Part shown: positions 20,801 through 32,600 of the stretch, piece by piece
How positions within the stretch are numbered: the stretch's first letter is position 1
How the letters are laid out: every line of letters starts with the position of its first letter
NCBI GenBank assembly: GCA_030340625.1
Contig: JAOPHQ010005149.1
Location: forward strand, 96,001 to 160,000
Length of the DNA: 64,000 nt
From: Merluccius polli
Taxonomy: Eukaryota; Chordata; Actinopteri; Gadiformes; Merlucciidae
Reading direction: 5' to 3'
Program-made: the position numbers and the translations under genes
The notes under the pieces: generated by a model
Told to the model about the DNA's origin: nothing
Seen by the model: the letters and a program-made list of their open reading frames with translations, nothing else
Databases searched by the model: none

Positions 20801-22119
20801 CCTCACCCATCACAATATCCACATGAATACACACCCATTAGAAAACATAAGCTGTCAATAAAGGCTTTTACTTTGAAGACTTCTTTTTTGAAGTGCAATT
20901 CACAAAAGCTGTGAAATCTTTTTTTGATTTGACTCTTGTGTTGCACAACAGCCCCAAACGCATAATGAATGAAAACACATCGCCAGTAAGACATCCCTCG
21001 CCAACGTCAGTCAACACATAGCATGTCGTTGTGATGCTGTGTTTTATAGCACCAACAAACCAGAAATAAATCCTTGTTATGTGAACGCATACCTGTTGTG
21101 CTTGTGACTAACATGACATTATTATATTCCATGGACCAAGCAGGTGTCAGTCGTAGAGATGGGGAGATAATGTTCTGGTTTTAGATATCAGAACTTCCAA
21201 GCAGTCATGCTCCGAAGTGGACAGCTGGTCTGAGCGGGGGGGAGAAGGTTCTGATCCAGACTCACAGACCTCTGAGCTCTTGTTCAACGGATGTTTTCTA
21301 TCTTCCTCAGAGGATCCTGAGTTGGACGAGGACATGGAGTCCGGCCGCCAACAGACAGACGAGGAAGAAGAGATTCAAATAGCTGAAATACTTATACACT
21401 CACAGCCGTGTGAGAATGTTCACAACTATTTTACCATGGTGATGGTTACCATGGCAACAACTCAAGCTAATATGAGACATCACTCCAAGATGTTCTGTCT
21501 TGTGTTCTAAAATAAAACACTGATGTCCCAAGACAGCCATGTGGCTAAAGATTTATTAAAATAAAATATGTAATATGTTAGAATTATGTTTTAGTCCTAA
21601 AACATGAAGTCCCAAGATGTGAAATACAATAAAGCCTTTTGAATAAAAACAGCGAACAGCGAAACCATGGCTATATCACGTCTAAATCCTGACAAACACA
21701 CGCCTAAAACACACCTGAATCACAATGAAACCCCTCTAAAACATCACTCTAGGATACTCTAGCTTGTTTTGTAACATAAGACGCCAACGTCCCAAGAAGC
21801 ACATTGTGCAGCCACCAAGAAGTGAACTATAACAGAGCGATCCCTGGCCTGGTTGAACTGTGAGCAGCACATTGTGCAGCCAGCTCCCTGGTTCCTATCA
21901 GTTATCAGTTAGCCGTGATCCTCTTCAGCCCACAGAGCGACGCCCAGAGCTGGGAAAACCCCGCTGCCAGTCCCCACAAGGACATGTTGCGGGGGAGGGG
22001 CATAATATTAATAACAATAATATGATAGATAATACTATTATGGACTGGTCATAGCAGTGTGATGAAGGCCTCTGTGGTTCATTTGGTCCACTCTCTCTAT
22101 ACACAATGAGATAGCCTGG

Positions 22120-22192
22120 CTGGAGTGTGTGTGTGTATTCAAGATTTAAGAACCTTTCAATGCATTAATGTATACATTTGTGTGTGTGTGTT

Positions 22193-22229
<37 letters not shown>

Positions 22230-22312
22230 ACGCGCACGTGTGCATATTCATGATTCAAGAACTTGAATCGTTAATGTATACATTTGTGTGTGTGTGTGTG
22301 TGTGTGTAGATA
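22120..22312. repeat. two (TG)n runs within a duplicated segment
   Basis: TG runs at 22178-22228 and 22285-22307. Each is preceded by a copy of TTAATGTATACATTTGTGTG and CAAGA..AAG sequence, giving two diverged copies of about 95-125 bp. Confidence 0.8.
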
Positions 22313-22447
22313 AAACAATAGCATGTGTCCCAGAGCCAGCAGGGCTCTGCTGCTGAAAACCAGCGAAGTCACAGATGGTTTCAATTACCAATCAGAAAGA
22401 AGCGGTTTCAACTGTAATTCGTAATTCATGTCCATTTTATTATGCTG

Positions 22448-22449
<2 letters not shown>

Positions 22450-22501
<52 letters not shown>
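22450..22501. repeat. (TA)n microsatellite, target of a transposon
   Basis: About 25 TA units. The same TA sequence resumes at 24501, so the hAT element between them inserted into this run. Confidence 0.92.
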
Positions 22502-22504
<3 letters not shown>

Positions 22505-22539
22505 GGCTGTCAATCGATTAAAATATTTAGTCATGATTA

Positions 22540-24046
22540 CAGTTTTTCTCAATTGCTAAAACACAATTTCTGAAACCTTGCTCCATTTTCTGAAAACATT
22601 AAACACAAAACCTCAGCTTCAAGCACTATTTACAAAACCTCTGACTCCTCGTGCAAAATGAAACTTTCGCCTCAAAACAGATTTACCTGTGCTCAAAACC
22701 AAACACTGCTCTCAAACCATAAACAAAGCGATCAAAATGATATACACTATCAAGCAGTCAGTAAACAATACACCAAAAAATACAAAACACGTTGTTCAAA
22801 ACATAGTTCTCAGGGAGAAGTACATTTTTCATCTCAAAACAAATTTCATATATTTCCGTCATTGTCTTTTGATAATAAAATAGTTTTTTAATAGCGCTTT
22901 TGTAAGTACTCAAAGACGCTTTACACCAGACAAAAACAAAATAAAAAAAATTAAAATGGGTAGGGAGAGTGTATCGGAGTTGATGAATGAAAACATGTTC
23001 TATCATAGTAGCTCCAAATTGATCAGAAATTATACTCTGCTTTGCAATTGTTTTGGTTCATTCTCCTTGTACCCCTATTTTTACAGTACTGTACCCTGCA
23101 TCTCACAAACTTGTCCTTTGTTTTTGTGATACTGTAATTCTTGTTCTTTGTTGATATGAACCTAGCCTAGTCCTAACTAGACCTTGGTACTCATTACATT
23201 CATACTCATGGTCTAGCAATGCTGTAGAGACAAACGATTTCTCACTTGAAGGCGGGTGCTGTTGAAGTTTAAAACCTATTGGCTCTGCCCAGTGCCACTC
23301 TGGATCTGCCTTAACCAATCGCTAACGTTTGGTCGTGACGTATTTCATGCGCCAGAAACCACGTTGCGCGCAGTATACAAACGGCAGATGCAGTGAGCAT
23401 TAGCATTAGCCTCCGCCCGCCTCCGTACTTACGCTCAATAACTGAAATTCACGCACGACCTCTACGTCACTGTTCTCAGGCCGCGCCTCCTGTTCGCTGA
23501 TTGGACCGCAGATTTTGGGGAAAAGAAATCGTTCTAACATAGTAGCATCGCCAGACCTTAGTACTGAAGTGAAATGAAATTTGAGCGGAAGTACGTAGGT
23601 GGGCGGAGCCAGGCTAATATGAACCTGCAACCAGTCAAAATCTATTCTTCCATCCATTCTTAGACTTTCTCCATCCAATCTTCAACAACCTGTTTGCTCT
23701 CTGAACTGGCTTATATTGGTTGTGTCACATGATTTGAAACAAGTGAAATCAATTTTGATTGGTTGGGTTTAATCAATGACATGTCTTCTCTATTTGTATT
23801 TGATTGTTGCCACTTGTGTTTACCAGTATGGATGACATGTGCATTAGAGTGCAGAATGTGTTTTGAGAATGAGAATGTGTTTAGAGTTCTGCTGAAAAGT
23901 CTAAGTGAGATCTGCAAATTGTGTTTTACCATGAGAAATGGTTTAAGGTATTGACAACAGACTGCACAATTAGCTAAATGAGTTCAGGCAACTGCGAACT
24001 TTGTTCAGCCAATGGGTTTTAGTGTTTTAGCAATTGAGAAAAACTG
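22540..24046. mobile_element. TA-target DNA transposon, copy 2 (inverted), interrupted
   Basis: Same CAGTTTTTCTCAATTGCTAA terminal repeats as 5386-6650, with TA on both sides (22538-22539, 24047-24048). Internal sequence matches copy 1 in reverse over most of its length, but the region that encodes transposase in copy 1 is deleted. It carries a 454-bp element with its 9-bp duplication at 23154-23625. Confidence 0.85.
23163..23616. mobile_element. 454-bp element with 9-bp target duplication (copy A)
   Basis: Begins TAGCCTAGTCC and ends CCAGGCTA. Flanked by ATATGAACC at 23154-23162 and 23617-23625. The empty site is preserved in the other TA transposon (near 6046-6060, reverse strand), which confirms the exact insertion. 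It shares nearly its whole length with 58640-59097. The right third carries a GAGCGGAAGTACGTAGG-type inverted repeat. No coding frame recognised. Confidence 0.85.
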
Positions 24047-24500
24047 TAATGTCGGAAAAAAGGTTGGACACACTACATTGTGTTTTTGTTCTTAATTGAC
24101 TTCCAACACAAAATATACATACATTTGCATAAAGCAAGCATATTTTGACCACTCCATATTGATTTTGAACAGATAAAAAAATGTGCATTTAATTAGCAAT
24201 TAATTGCGATTAACTATGGACAATCATGTGATTACTGTAATGCAGGTCGTGGCCTTTTTAGACAGGCGTGATTTGCACCCACTAGACATTAATTTTGAAT
24301 AAGAGACGAGCGGCGTGGAGGAGCAGTACCTTGTTGTCGGATTGCTAGTTGACAACAAGGTACTGCTCCTCTCTGCTGCTCGTCGCTGCGCTGCAGGCAG
24401 GTAAAAATCTGCACTGGAATTATGGGAGGAAGTTGGGATCAAATTTGGTAATATGATTAATTTGCATTAAAAAAACACAACGTTAACGTTGACAGCCCTA

Positions 24501-25650
24501 ATATATATATACAGTGGCGCCAACTTCAGGTCAACATTGGGGGGTCATAAATATTTCGTTCAAATGTGTTCCACCAAAAAACAGGCTATAACACTTCTCC
24601 AAAGTCCTGCTTTCAGAATGCTTTTCAGCTATGTTTAGCTCCTGCTAAATTAACTCGAACTACGTAAGTGAGTGGACAAAACATCAAAATTCGCGAGGTT
24701 GACCTGCCAAATGTGAGGTGCTGGCAACTGAGAGAGAAGATCAGTACAAGGAGAGAGGTGCCGCACACTCCGAGTTGGGAACAATGTCGGCAGTTTATTA
24801 AGGCGATAATGTTTCGGCCGTCTGGCCTTCCTCAGATCGCGCATCTATGCATCCGCATAGATCACGCATCTATGCGATCTGAGGAAGGATATATCTATAA
24901 TCTATAATAAAGATAAAGAATATAAATAAATAATAAAGAATAATATAATAAAGAGTCTATCTATATCTATAATCTATCTTTAGAAGCGATCTAAGCCGGC
25001 TCCTCAGCGCGCCGTCATGTTGAAACTGGGTGAAGTCACATGATTCCATGTTGCGTTGTGATTGGTTCTCGGAACGTAGAGGCTTTTGCTGACAAAGGGA
25101 AGTGGCGTTCAGAGGTTTATGCCTACAAATCGAGATTTCAGACCAGAAAAAGAGTGGTATTTTGCGGGTTTTGACGCGAAATGATTTGATTAACATATAC
25201 TACGTGCGGAGAGCAGTCACTCAATATATTTATCTCATTTTTGACGGAGGTGGCGTTTAGAGGCTTTTGCATCTGAACTCTTCATATATATATATATGTT
25301 GTTATATTGTGTTTGAATATAAAACATTTTGTATTGCTGATACTGTGTTCAATTTCAAATGCACTTGTACAAAGCAACTATTTTTTACTCAATGCTGTGA
25401 CAAAGGAACCTAAATGTACCATGTTGATTCACTTGAAACACTCCATATACATAACATAACATATGTGGAAAAACACTTCACTTATAAAAACACTGAAGGA
25501 AAAAATGCCACAAGTTGGCAAACAAATAAAGAGCAGCAGACGCCAGCAGCTGAACTTAGTCTGAATGTCAGAAGTGATCAGGAACACAGAAACCTGCGAA
25601 GAAAACACACACAGTGCATTCCACAGACACACGTCTGCACTAGAGTGAGT
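24501..25650 (-). other. intron segment with unassigned repeats
   Basis: Includes a GATAATGTTTCGGCCGTCTG motif with a local inverted repeat (CGCATCTATGC, 24838-24885), two copies of TAGAGGCTTTTGC (25077-25089 and about 25259-25271), and short TA runs. No genes. Confidence 0.6.
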
Positions 25651-26055
25651 CACAACCACACCTCTCTCGCCCCTCACTCACCTCCCTCTCTCAACTCGCT
25701 CTCGCAAATCTCTCTTTCTCTCTCTCTCTTTCCTTTCTCCTGTCTCTTAACCCTCTCTCCCCTCGCTCTTTCCCCCCCTCTCTCCGCCATATCTATCTCC
25801 CCTCTCTCCCACTTCTCTCCCCCCCTCCCCTCTCTCTCCCCTGTCATGCGTCCTCATGTTGCTTAACGCCCGTGGGTGACTGACACAAAGCACCACCTCC
25901 TCCTCCTCCTCCACCACCACCACTACCTCCTTCATCCACCTCCTCCTCCCCTACCACCTCCTCCTCCACCTGTACCTCCTCCAAGTCCACTACCACCTCC
26001 TCCTTCACCATCTCCTCCTCCACCACCTCCTTCTCCTCCACAACCGCCTCCTTGC
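25650..26055. repeat. CT-rich then (TCC/ACC)n low-complexity block
   Basis: CT-rich 25670-25850, then triplet-based CCTCCT/CCACCA repeat 25890-26050. Polyproline or poly-Glu/Val frames on either strand are artefacts. 26056-26650 is plain intron. Confidence 0.9.
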
Positions 26056-26652
26056 TCCTGAAGCCCGTACAAGCAGCCCAAGTGTGGGGGTCACAGAGCC
26101 AATTGGCCCCCGGAGGGTCAGGGATAGATCCAGGGAGCAGTTTAGGCCCCTGGGAAACATCCCCTCCCAGGCAGAGGCAGGGAGTGGGTGGCCTGTGCTA
26201 GGGGTGGAGGTGGGGAGGAGGGGGTTTCTTTCCTGAAGTGTGAACTAAAACTAAAACGTCACTCGTTTTTATTTGTTTGAATTATTGCTCTGTCAGTTTT
26301 TTTTAGGTTTTTTTAGCCCCGGGAAATGCAGCTGCATGCTGATCACATGACTCAAGACTCAAGTCAGTTGGAAGTGAAACATGTAAAATCTCCCTGAGTG
26401 ACGGTTTGGAGCACACCCTGACGAAGCAGTAGGGTGGGAGAATCGGAGAAAACTCTTTGTGTGTTTTTCTAAACTTTTTCTAAACTACGTTGATAACAAA
26501 AAATAGATTGAGTAAACTGCTCTAGTTTCTCAGAGCAGTGGGGGGTTTCTCAGAGGAAAATGTCCGCCCTGTTAAAAACAAAACAACGAGGGGGAGGAAC
26601 AATGAAAACCATCCGACAATGACATCATCATTTGTTTAACGTTCCATAACGC

Positions 26653-29600
26653 ACATCTAGAACACAATACCATATAGACGAGAACACAACACCATCTAGA
26701 ATAGAACAAAACACCATCTAGACTAGAAAACAACACCATCTAGATTAGAACACAGCAACTAGACTAGAACACAACACCATCTAGAATTGAACACATCTAA
26801 AATATAACACAACATCTAGACTAGAACACAACACCATCTAGACTAGAACACAACACCATCTAGAATAGAACACAACACCATCTAGACTAGAACACAACAC
26901 CATCTAGACAAGAACACAACACAATCTAGACTAGAACAAAACACCATCTAGACTAGAACACACCACCATCTAGACTAGAACAAAACAACATCTAGACTAG
27001 AACACAACATCTAGACTAGAACAGAACACCATCTAGACTAGAACTCAACACCATCTAGACTAGAACACAACAGCCTATAGACTAGAACAAAACACCATCT
27101 AGACTAGACCACACCATCTAGACTAGAACACAACACCATCTAGACTAAAACACAACACCATCTAGACTAGAACACAAAACCATGTAGACTAGAACACAAC
27201 ACCATCTAGACTACAAGACAGCACCATCTAGACTAGAACACAACACCATCTAGACTAGAACACACCATATAGACTAGAACACACCATCTAGACTAGAACA
27301 CAACACCATCTAGACTAGAACACACCATCTAGACTAGAACACAACACCATCTAGACTCGAACACACCATCTAGACTAGAACACACCATCTAGACTAGAAC
27401 CGAACATCATCTAGACTAGAACACAACACCATCTAGACTAGAACACAACACCATCTAGACTAGAACAAAACACCATCTAGACTAGAACAAAACATTATCT
27501 AGAATAACAGACAACACAATCTAGACTAGGACAAACCATCTCGACTAGAACACAACACCATCTAGACGAGAACACAACACCATCTAGACTAGAACACAAC
27601 ACCATATAGACTAGAACACAACACCATCTAGACTAGAACACAACACCATATAGACTAGAACACAACACCATCTAGACTAGAACACAACACAACCTAGATT
27701 AGAACACACCATCTAGACTAGAACACACCATCTAGACTAGAACACACCATCTAGACTAGAACACAACAGCCTCTAGACTAGAACACAACACCATCTAGAC
27801 TAGAACACACCAGCCTCTAGACTAGAACACAACACCATCTAGACTAGAACACACCATCTAGACTAGAACACAACATCATCTAGACTAGAAGACAACACCA
27901 TCTAGACTAGAACACACCATCTAGACTAGAACACAACACAATCTAGACTAGAAAACAACATAATCTAGACTAGAACACACCACCATCTAGACTAGAACAT
28001 AACACCATCTAGACTAGAACACACCACCATCTAGACTAGAACAAAACAACATCTAGACTAGAACACAACATCTAGACTAGAACAGAACACCATCTAGACT
28101 AGAACACAACACAATCTAGACTAGAACTCAACACCATCTAGACTAGAACACAACAGCCTATAGACTAGAACAAAACACCATCTAGACTAGACCACACCAT
28201 CTAGACTAGAACACAACACCATCTAGACTAAAACACAACACCATCTAGACTAGAACACAAAACCATGTAGACTAGAACACAACACCATCTAGACTACAAG
28301 ACAGCACCATCTAGACTAGAACACAACACCATCTAGACTAGAACACACCATATAGACTAGACTAGAACACAACACCATCTAGACTAGAACACACCATCTA
28401 GACTAGAACACAACACCATCTAGACTCGAACACACCATCTAGACTAGAACACACCATCTAGACTAGAACCGAACATCATCTAGACTAGAACACAACACCA
28501 TCTAGACTAGAACACAACACCATCTAGACTAGAACACACCATCTCGACTAGAACACAACACCATCTAGACGAGAACACAACACAATCTAGACTAGAAAAC
28601 AACACCATATAGACTAGAACACATACACCATCTAGACTACAAGACAGCACCATCTAGACTAGAACACAACACCATCTAGACTAGAACACACCATTTCGAC
28701 TAGAACACAACACCATCTAGATGAGAACACAACACAATCTAGACTAGAACACAACACCATATAGACTAGAACACAACACCATCTAGACTAGAACACAAAA
28801 CCATGTAGACTAGAACACAACACCATCTAGACTCGAACACACCATCTGTACTAGAACACAACACCATCTAGACTAGAACACACCATCTAGACTAGAACAG
28901 AACATCATCTAGACTAGAACACAACACCAACTAGACTAGAAAACAACACAATCTAGACTAGAACACACCATCTAGACTACAACACAACATCATCTAGACT
29001 AGAACACACCATCTAGACTAGAACACAACACCATCTAGGCTAGAACACATCATCTAGACTAAAACACATCATCTAAACTAGAACACAACACCATCTAGGC
29101 TAGAACACATCATCTACACTAGAACACAACACCATGTAGACTAGAACACAACACAAGCTAGACTAGAACACACCATCTAGACTAGAACACACCATCTAGA
29201 CTAGAACACACCATCTAAGACTAGACCACACCACCATCTAGACTAGAACACAACACCATCTAGACTAGAACACAACAGCCTCTAGACTAGAACACAACAC
29301 CATCTAGAGTACAAGACAGCACCATCTAGACTAGAACACAAAACCATATACACTAGAAGACACCATCTAGACTAGAACACAACACCATCTAGACTAGAAC
29401 ACAACACCATCTAGACTAGAACACACCATCTAGACTAGAACACAACACCATCTAGACTAGAACACACCATCTAGACTAGAACACACCACCATCTAGACTA
29501 GAACACAACACCATCTAGACTAGAACACAACACCATCTAGACTAGAACACAACACCATCTAGACTAGAACACACCACCATCTAAAGTACAAGACAGCACC

Positions 29601-32600
29601 ATCTAGACTAGAACACACCATCTAGACTAGAACACAACACCATCTAGACTCGAACACACCATATAGACTAGAACAAACCATCTAGACTAGAACACACCAT
29701 CTAGACTAGAACACAACATCATCTAGACTAGAAAACAACACCATCTAGACTAGAACACAACATCTAGAGTAGAACACAACAGCATCTAGACTAGAACACA
29801 ACACAATCTAGACTAGAACACAACACCATCTAGACTAGAACACAACAGCCTGTAGACTAGAACACAACACCATCTAGACTAGAACACACCATCTAGACTA
29901 GAACACAACACCATCTAGACTCGAACACACCCTCTTGACTAGAACACAACACCATCTAGACTAGAACACACCATCTAGACTAGAACACAACACCATCTAG
30001 ACTCGAACACACCCTCTTGACTAGAACACAACACCATCTAGACTAGAACACACCATCTAGACTAGAACACAACACCATCTAGACTCGAACACACCCTCTT
30101 GACTAGAACACAACATCCTCTAGACTAGAACACAACACAATCTAGACTAGAACACACCATCTAGACTAGAACACACCATCTAGACTAGATCACAACACCA
30201 TCTAGACTAGAACACACCACCATCTAGATTAGAACACAACACCATCTAGACTAGAGGACAACACCATCTAGACTAGAACACACCATCTAGACTAGAGGAC
30301 AACACCATCTAGACTAGAACACAACACCATCTAGACTAGAACACAACACCATCTAGACTAGAACACACCATCTAAACTAGAACACAACACCATCTAGGCT
30401 AGAACACACCATCTAGACTAGAACACAACACAATCTAGACTAGAACACACCATCTAGACTAGAACACACCATCTAAACTAGAACACAACACCATCTAGGC
30501 TAGAACACACCATCTAGACTAGAACACAACACAATCTAGACTAGAACACACCATCTAGACTAGAACACACCACCATCTACACTAGAACACAACACCATCT
30601 AGACTAGAACACAACATCTAGACTAGAACACAACACCATCTAGACTAGAACACAACACAATCTAGACTAGAACACACCATCTAGACTAGAACACAACACC
30701 ATCTAGACTCGAACACACCCTCTTGACTAGAACACAAGACCATCTAGACTAGAACACACCATCTAGACTAGAACACAACACCATCTAGACTAGAACACAC
30801 CATCTAGACTAGAACACACCATCTAGACTAGATCACAACACCATCTAGACTAGAACACACCACCATCTAGACTAGAACACAACACCATCTAGACTAGAGG
30901 ACAACACCATCTAGACTAGAACACACCATCTAGACTAGAGGACAACACCATCTAGACTAGAACACAACACCATCTAGACTAGAACACAACACCATCTAGA
31001 CTAGAAGACAACATCATCTAGACTAGAACACAAAGCCATCTAGACTAGAAGACAACATCATCTAGACTAGAACACAAAACCATCTAGACTAGAACACAAC
31101 ACCATCTAGACTAGAACACAACACCATGTAGACTAGAACACAACACCATCTAGACTAGAACACAGCATCATCTAGACTAGAACACACCATCTAAACTAGA
31201 ACACAACACCATCTAGGCTAGAACACAACATCATATAGACTAGAACACACCATCTAGACTAGAACACATCATCTAGACTAGACCACAACATCATCTAGAC
31301 TAGAACACACCATCTAGACTAGAACACAACATCATCTAGACTAGAAAACACCATCTAGGCTAGAACACATCATCTAGACTAGAACACACCATCTAAACTA
31401 GAACACAACACCATCTAGACTAGAACACACCATCTAGACTAGAACACATCATCTAGACTAGAACACAACATCATCTAGACTAGAAAACACCATCTAGGCT
31501 AGAACACACCATCTAGACTAGAACACACCATCTAGACTAGAACACAACACCATCTAGACTAGAACACACCATCTAGACTAGAACACACCATCTGGACTAG
31601 AACACAACACCATCTAGACTAGAAGACAACATCATCTAGACTAGAACACAACACAATCTAGACTAGAACACACCATCTAGACTAGAACACACCATCTAGA
31701 CTAGAACACAACACCATCTAGACTCGAACACACCATCTAGACTAGAACACACCACCATCTAGACTAGAACACACCATCTAGACTAGAACACACCACCATC
31801 TAGACTAGAACACAGCACCATCTAGACTAGAGGACAACACCATCTAGACTAGAACACACCATCTAGACTAGAACACACCATCTAAACTAGAACACAACAC
31901 CATCTAGGCTAGAACACAACATCATCTAGACTAGAACACACCATCTAGACTAGAACACATATCATCTAGACTAGACCACAACATCTAGACTAGAACACAA
32001 CACCATCTAGACTAGAACACACCATCTAGACTAGAACACAACACCATCTATACTAGAAGACAACATCATCTAGACTAGAACACAACACAATCTAGACCAG
32101 AACACACCATCTAGACTAGAACACACCATCTAGACTAGAGGACAACACCATCTAGACTAGAACACAACACCATCTAGACTAGAGGACAACACCATCTAGA
32201 CTAGAGGACAACACCATGTAGACTAGAACACACCATGTAGACTAGAACCAACACCATCTAGACTAGAACACAACACCATCTAGGCTAGAACACAACATCA
32301 TATAGACTAGAACACACCATCTAGACTAGAACACATCATCTAGACTAGACCACAACATCATCTAGACTAGAACACACCATCTAGACTAGAACACGCCATC
32401 ATCTAGACTAGAAAACACCATCTAGGCTAGAACACATCATCTAGACTAGAACACACCATCATATAGACTAGAACACACCATCTAGACTAGAACACATCAT
32501 CTGGACTAGACCACAACATCATCTAGACTAGAACACACCATCTAGACTAGAACACAACATCATCTAGACTAGAAAACACCATATAGGCTAGAACACATCA

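Larger units (their letters stand above)
22502..24500. mobile_element. hAT-like element hosting two nested insertions
   Basis: Ends TAGGGCTGTCAATCGATTAA (left) and the complement of TAGGGCTGTCAACGTTAACG (right). ATATATAT follows on both outer sides, an 8-bp duplication but within a TA repeat. Its own sequence includes CAATTAATTGCGATTAACTA and a 21-bp perfect hairpin (24318-24338 with 24351-24371). No transposase frame. About 1.5 kb of its length is a later insertion at 22540-24046. Confidence 0.72.

Noticed and set aside
21217..21510. 97-codon acidic plus-strand frame (SSSEDPELDEDMESG...)
   Set aside because: Resembles acidic N-termini of some transposon proteins only in composition; no recognisable domain, splice or duplicate copy.
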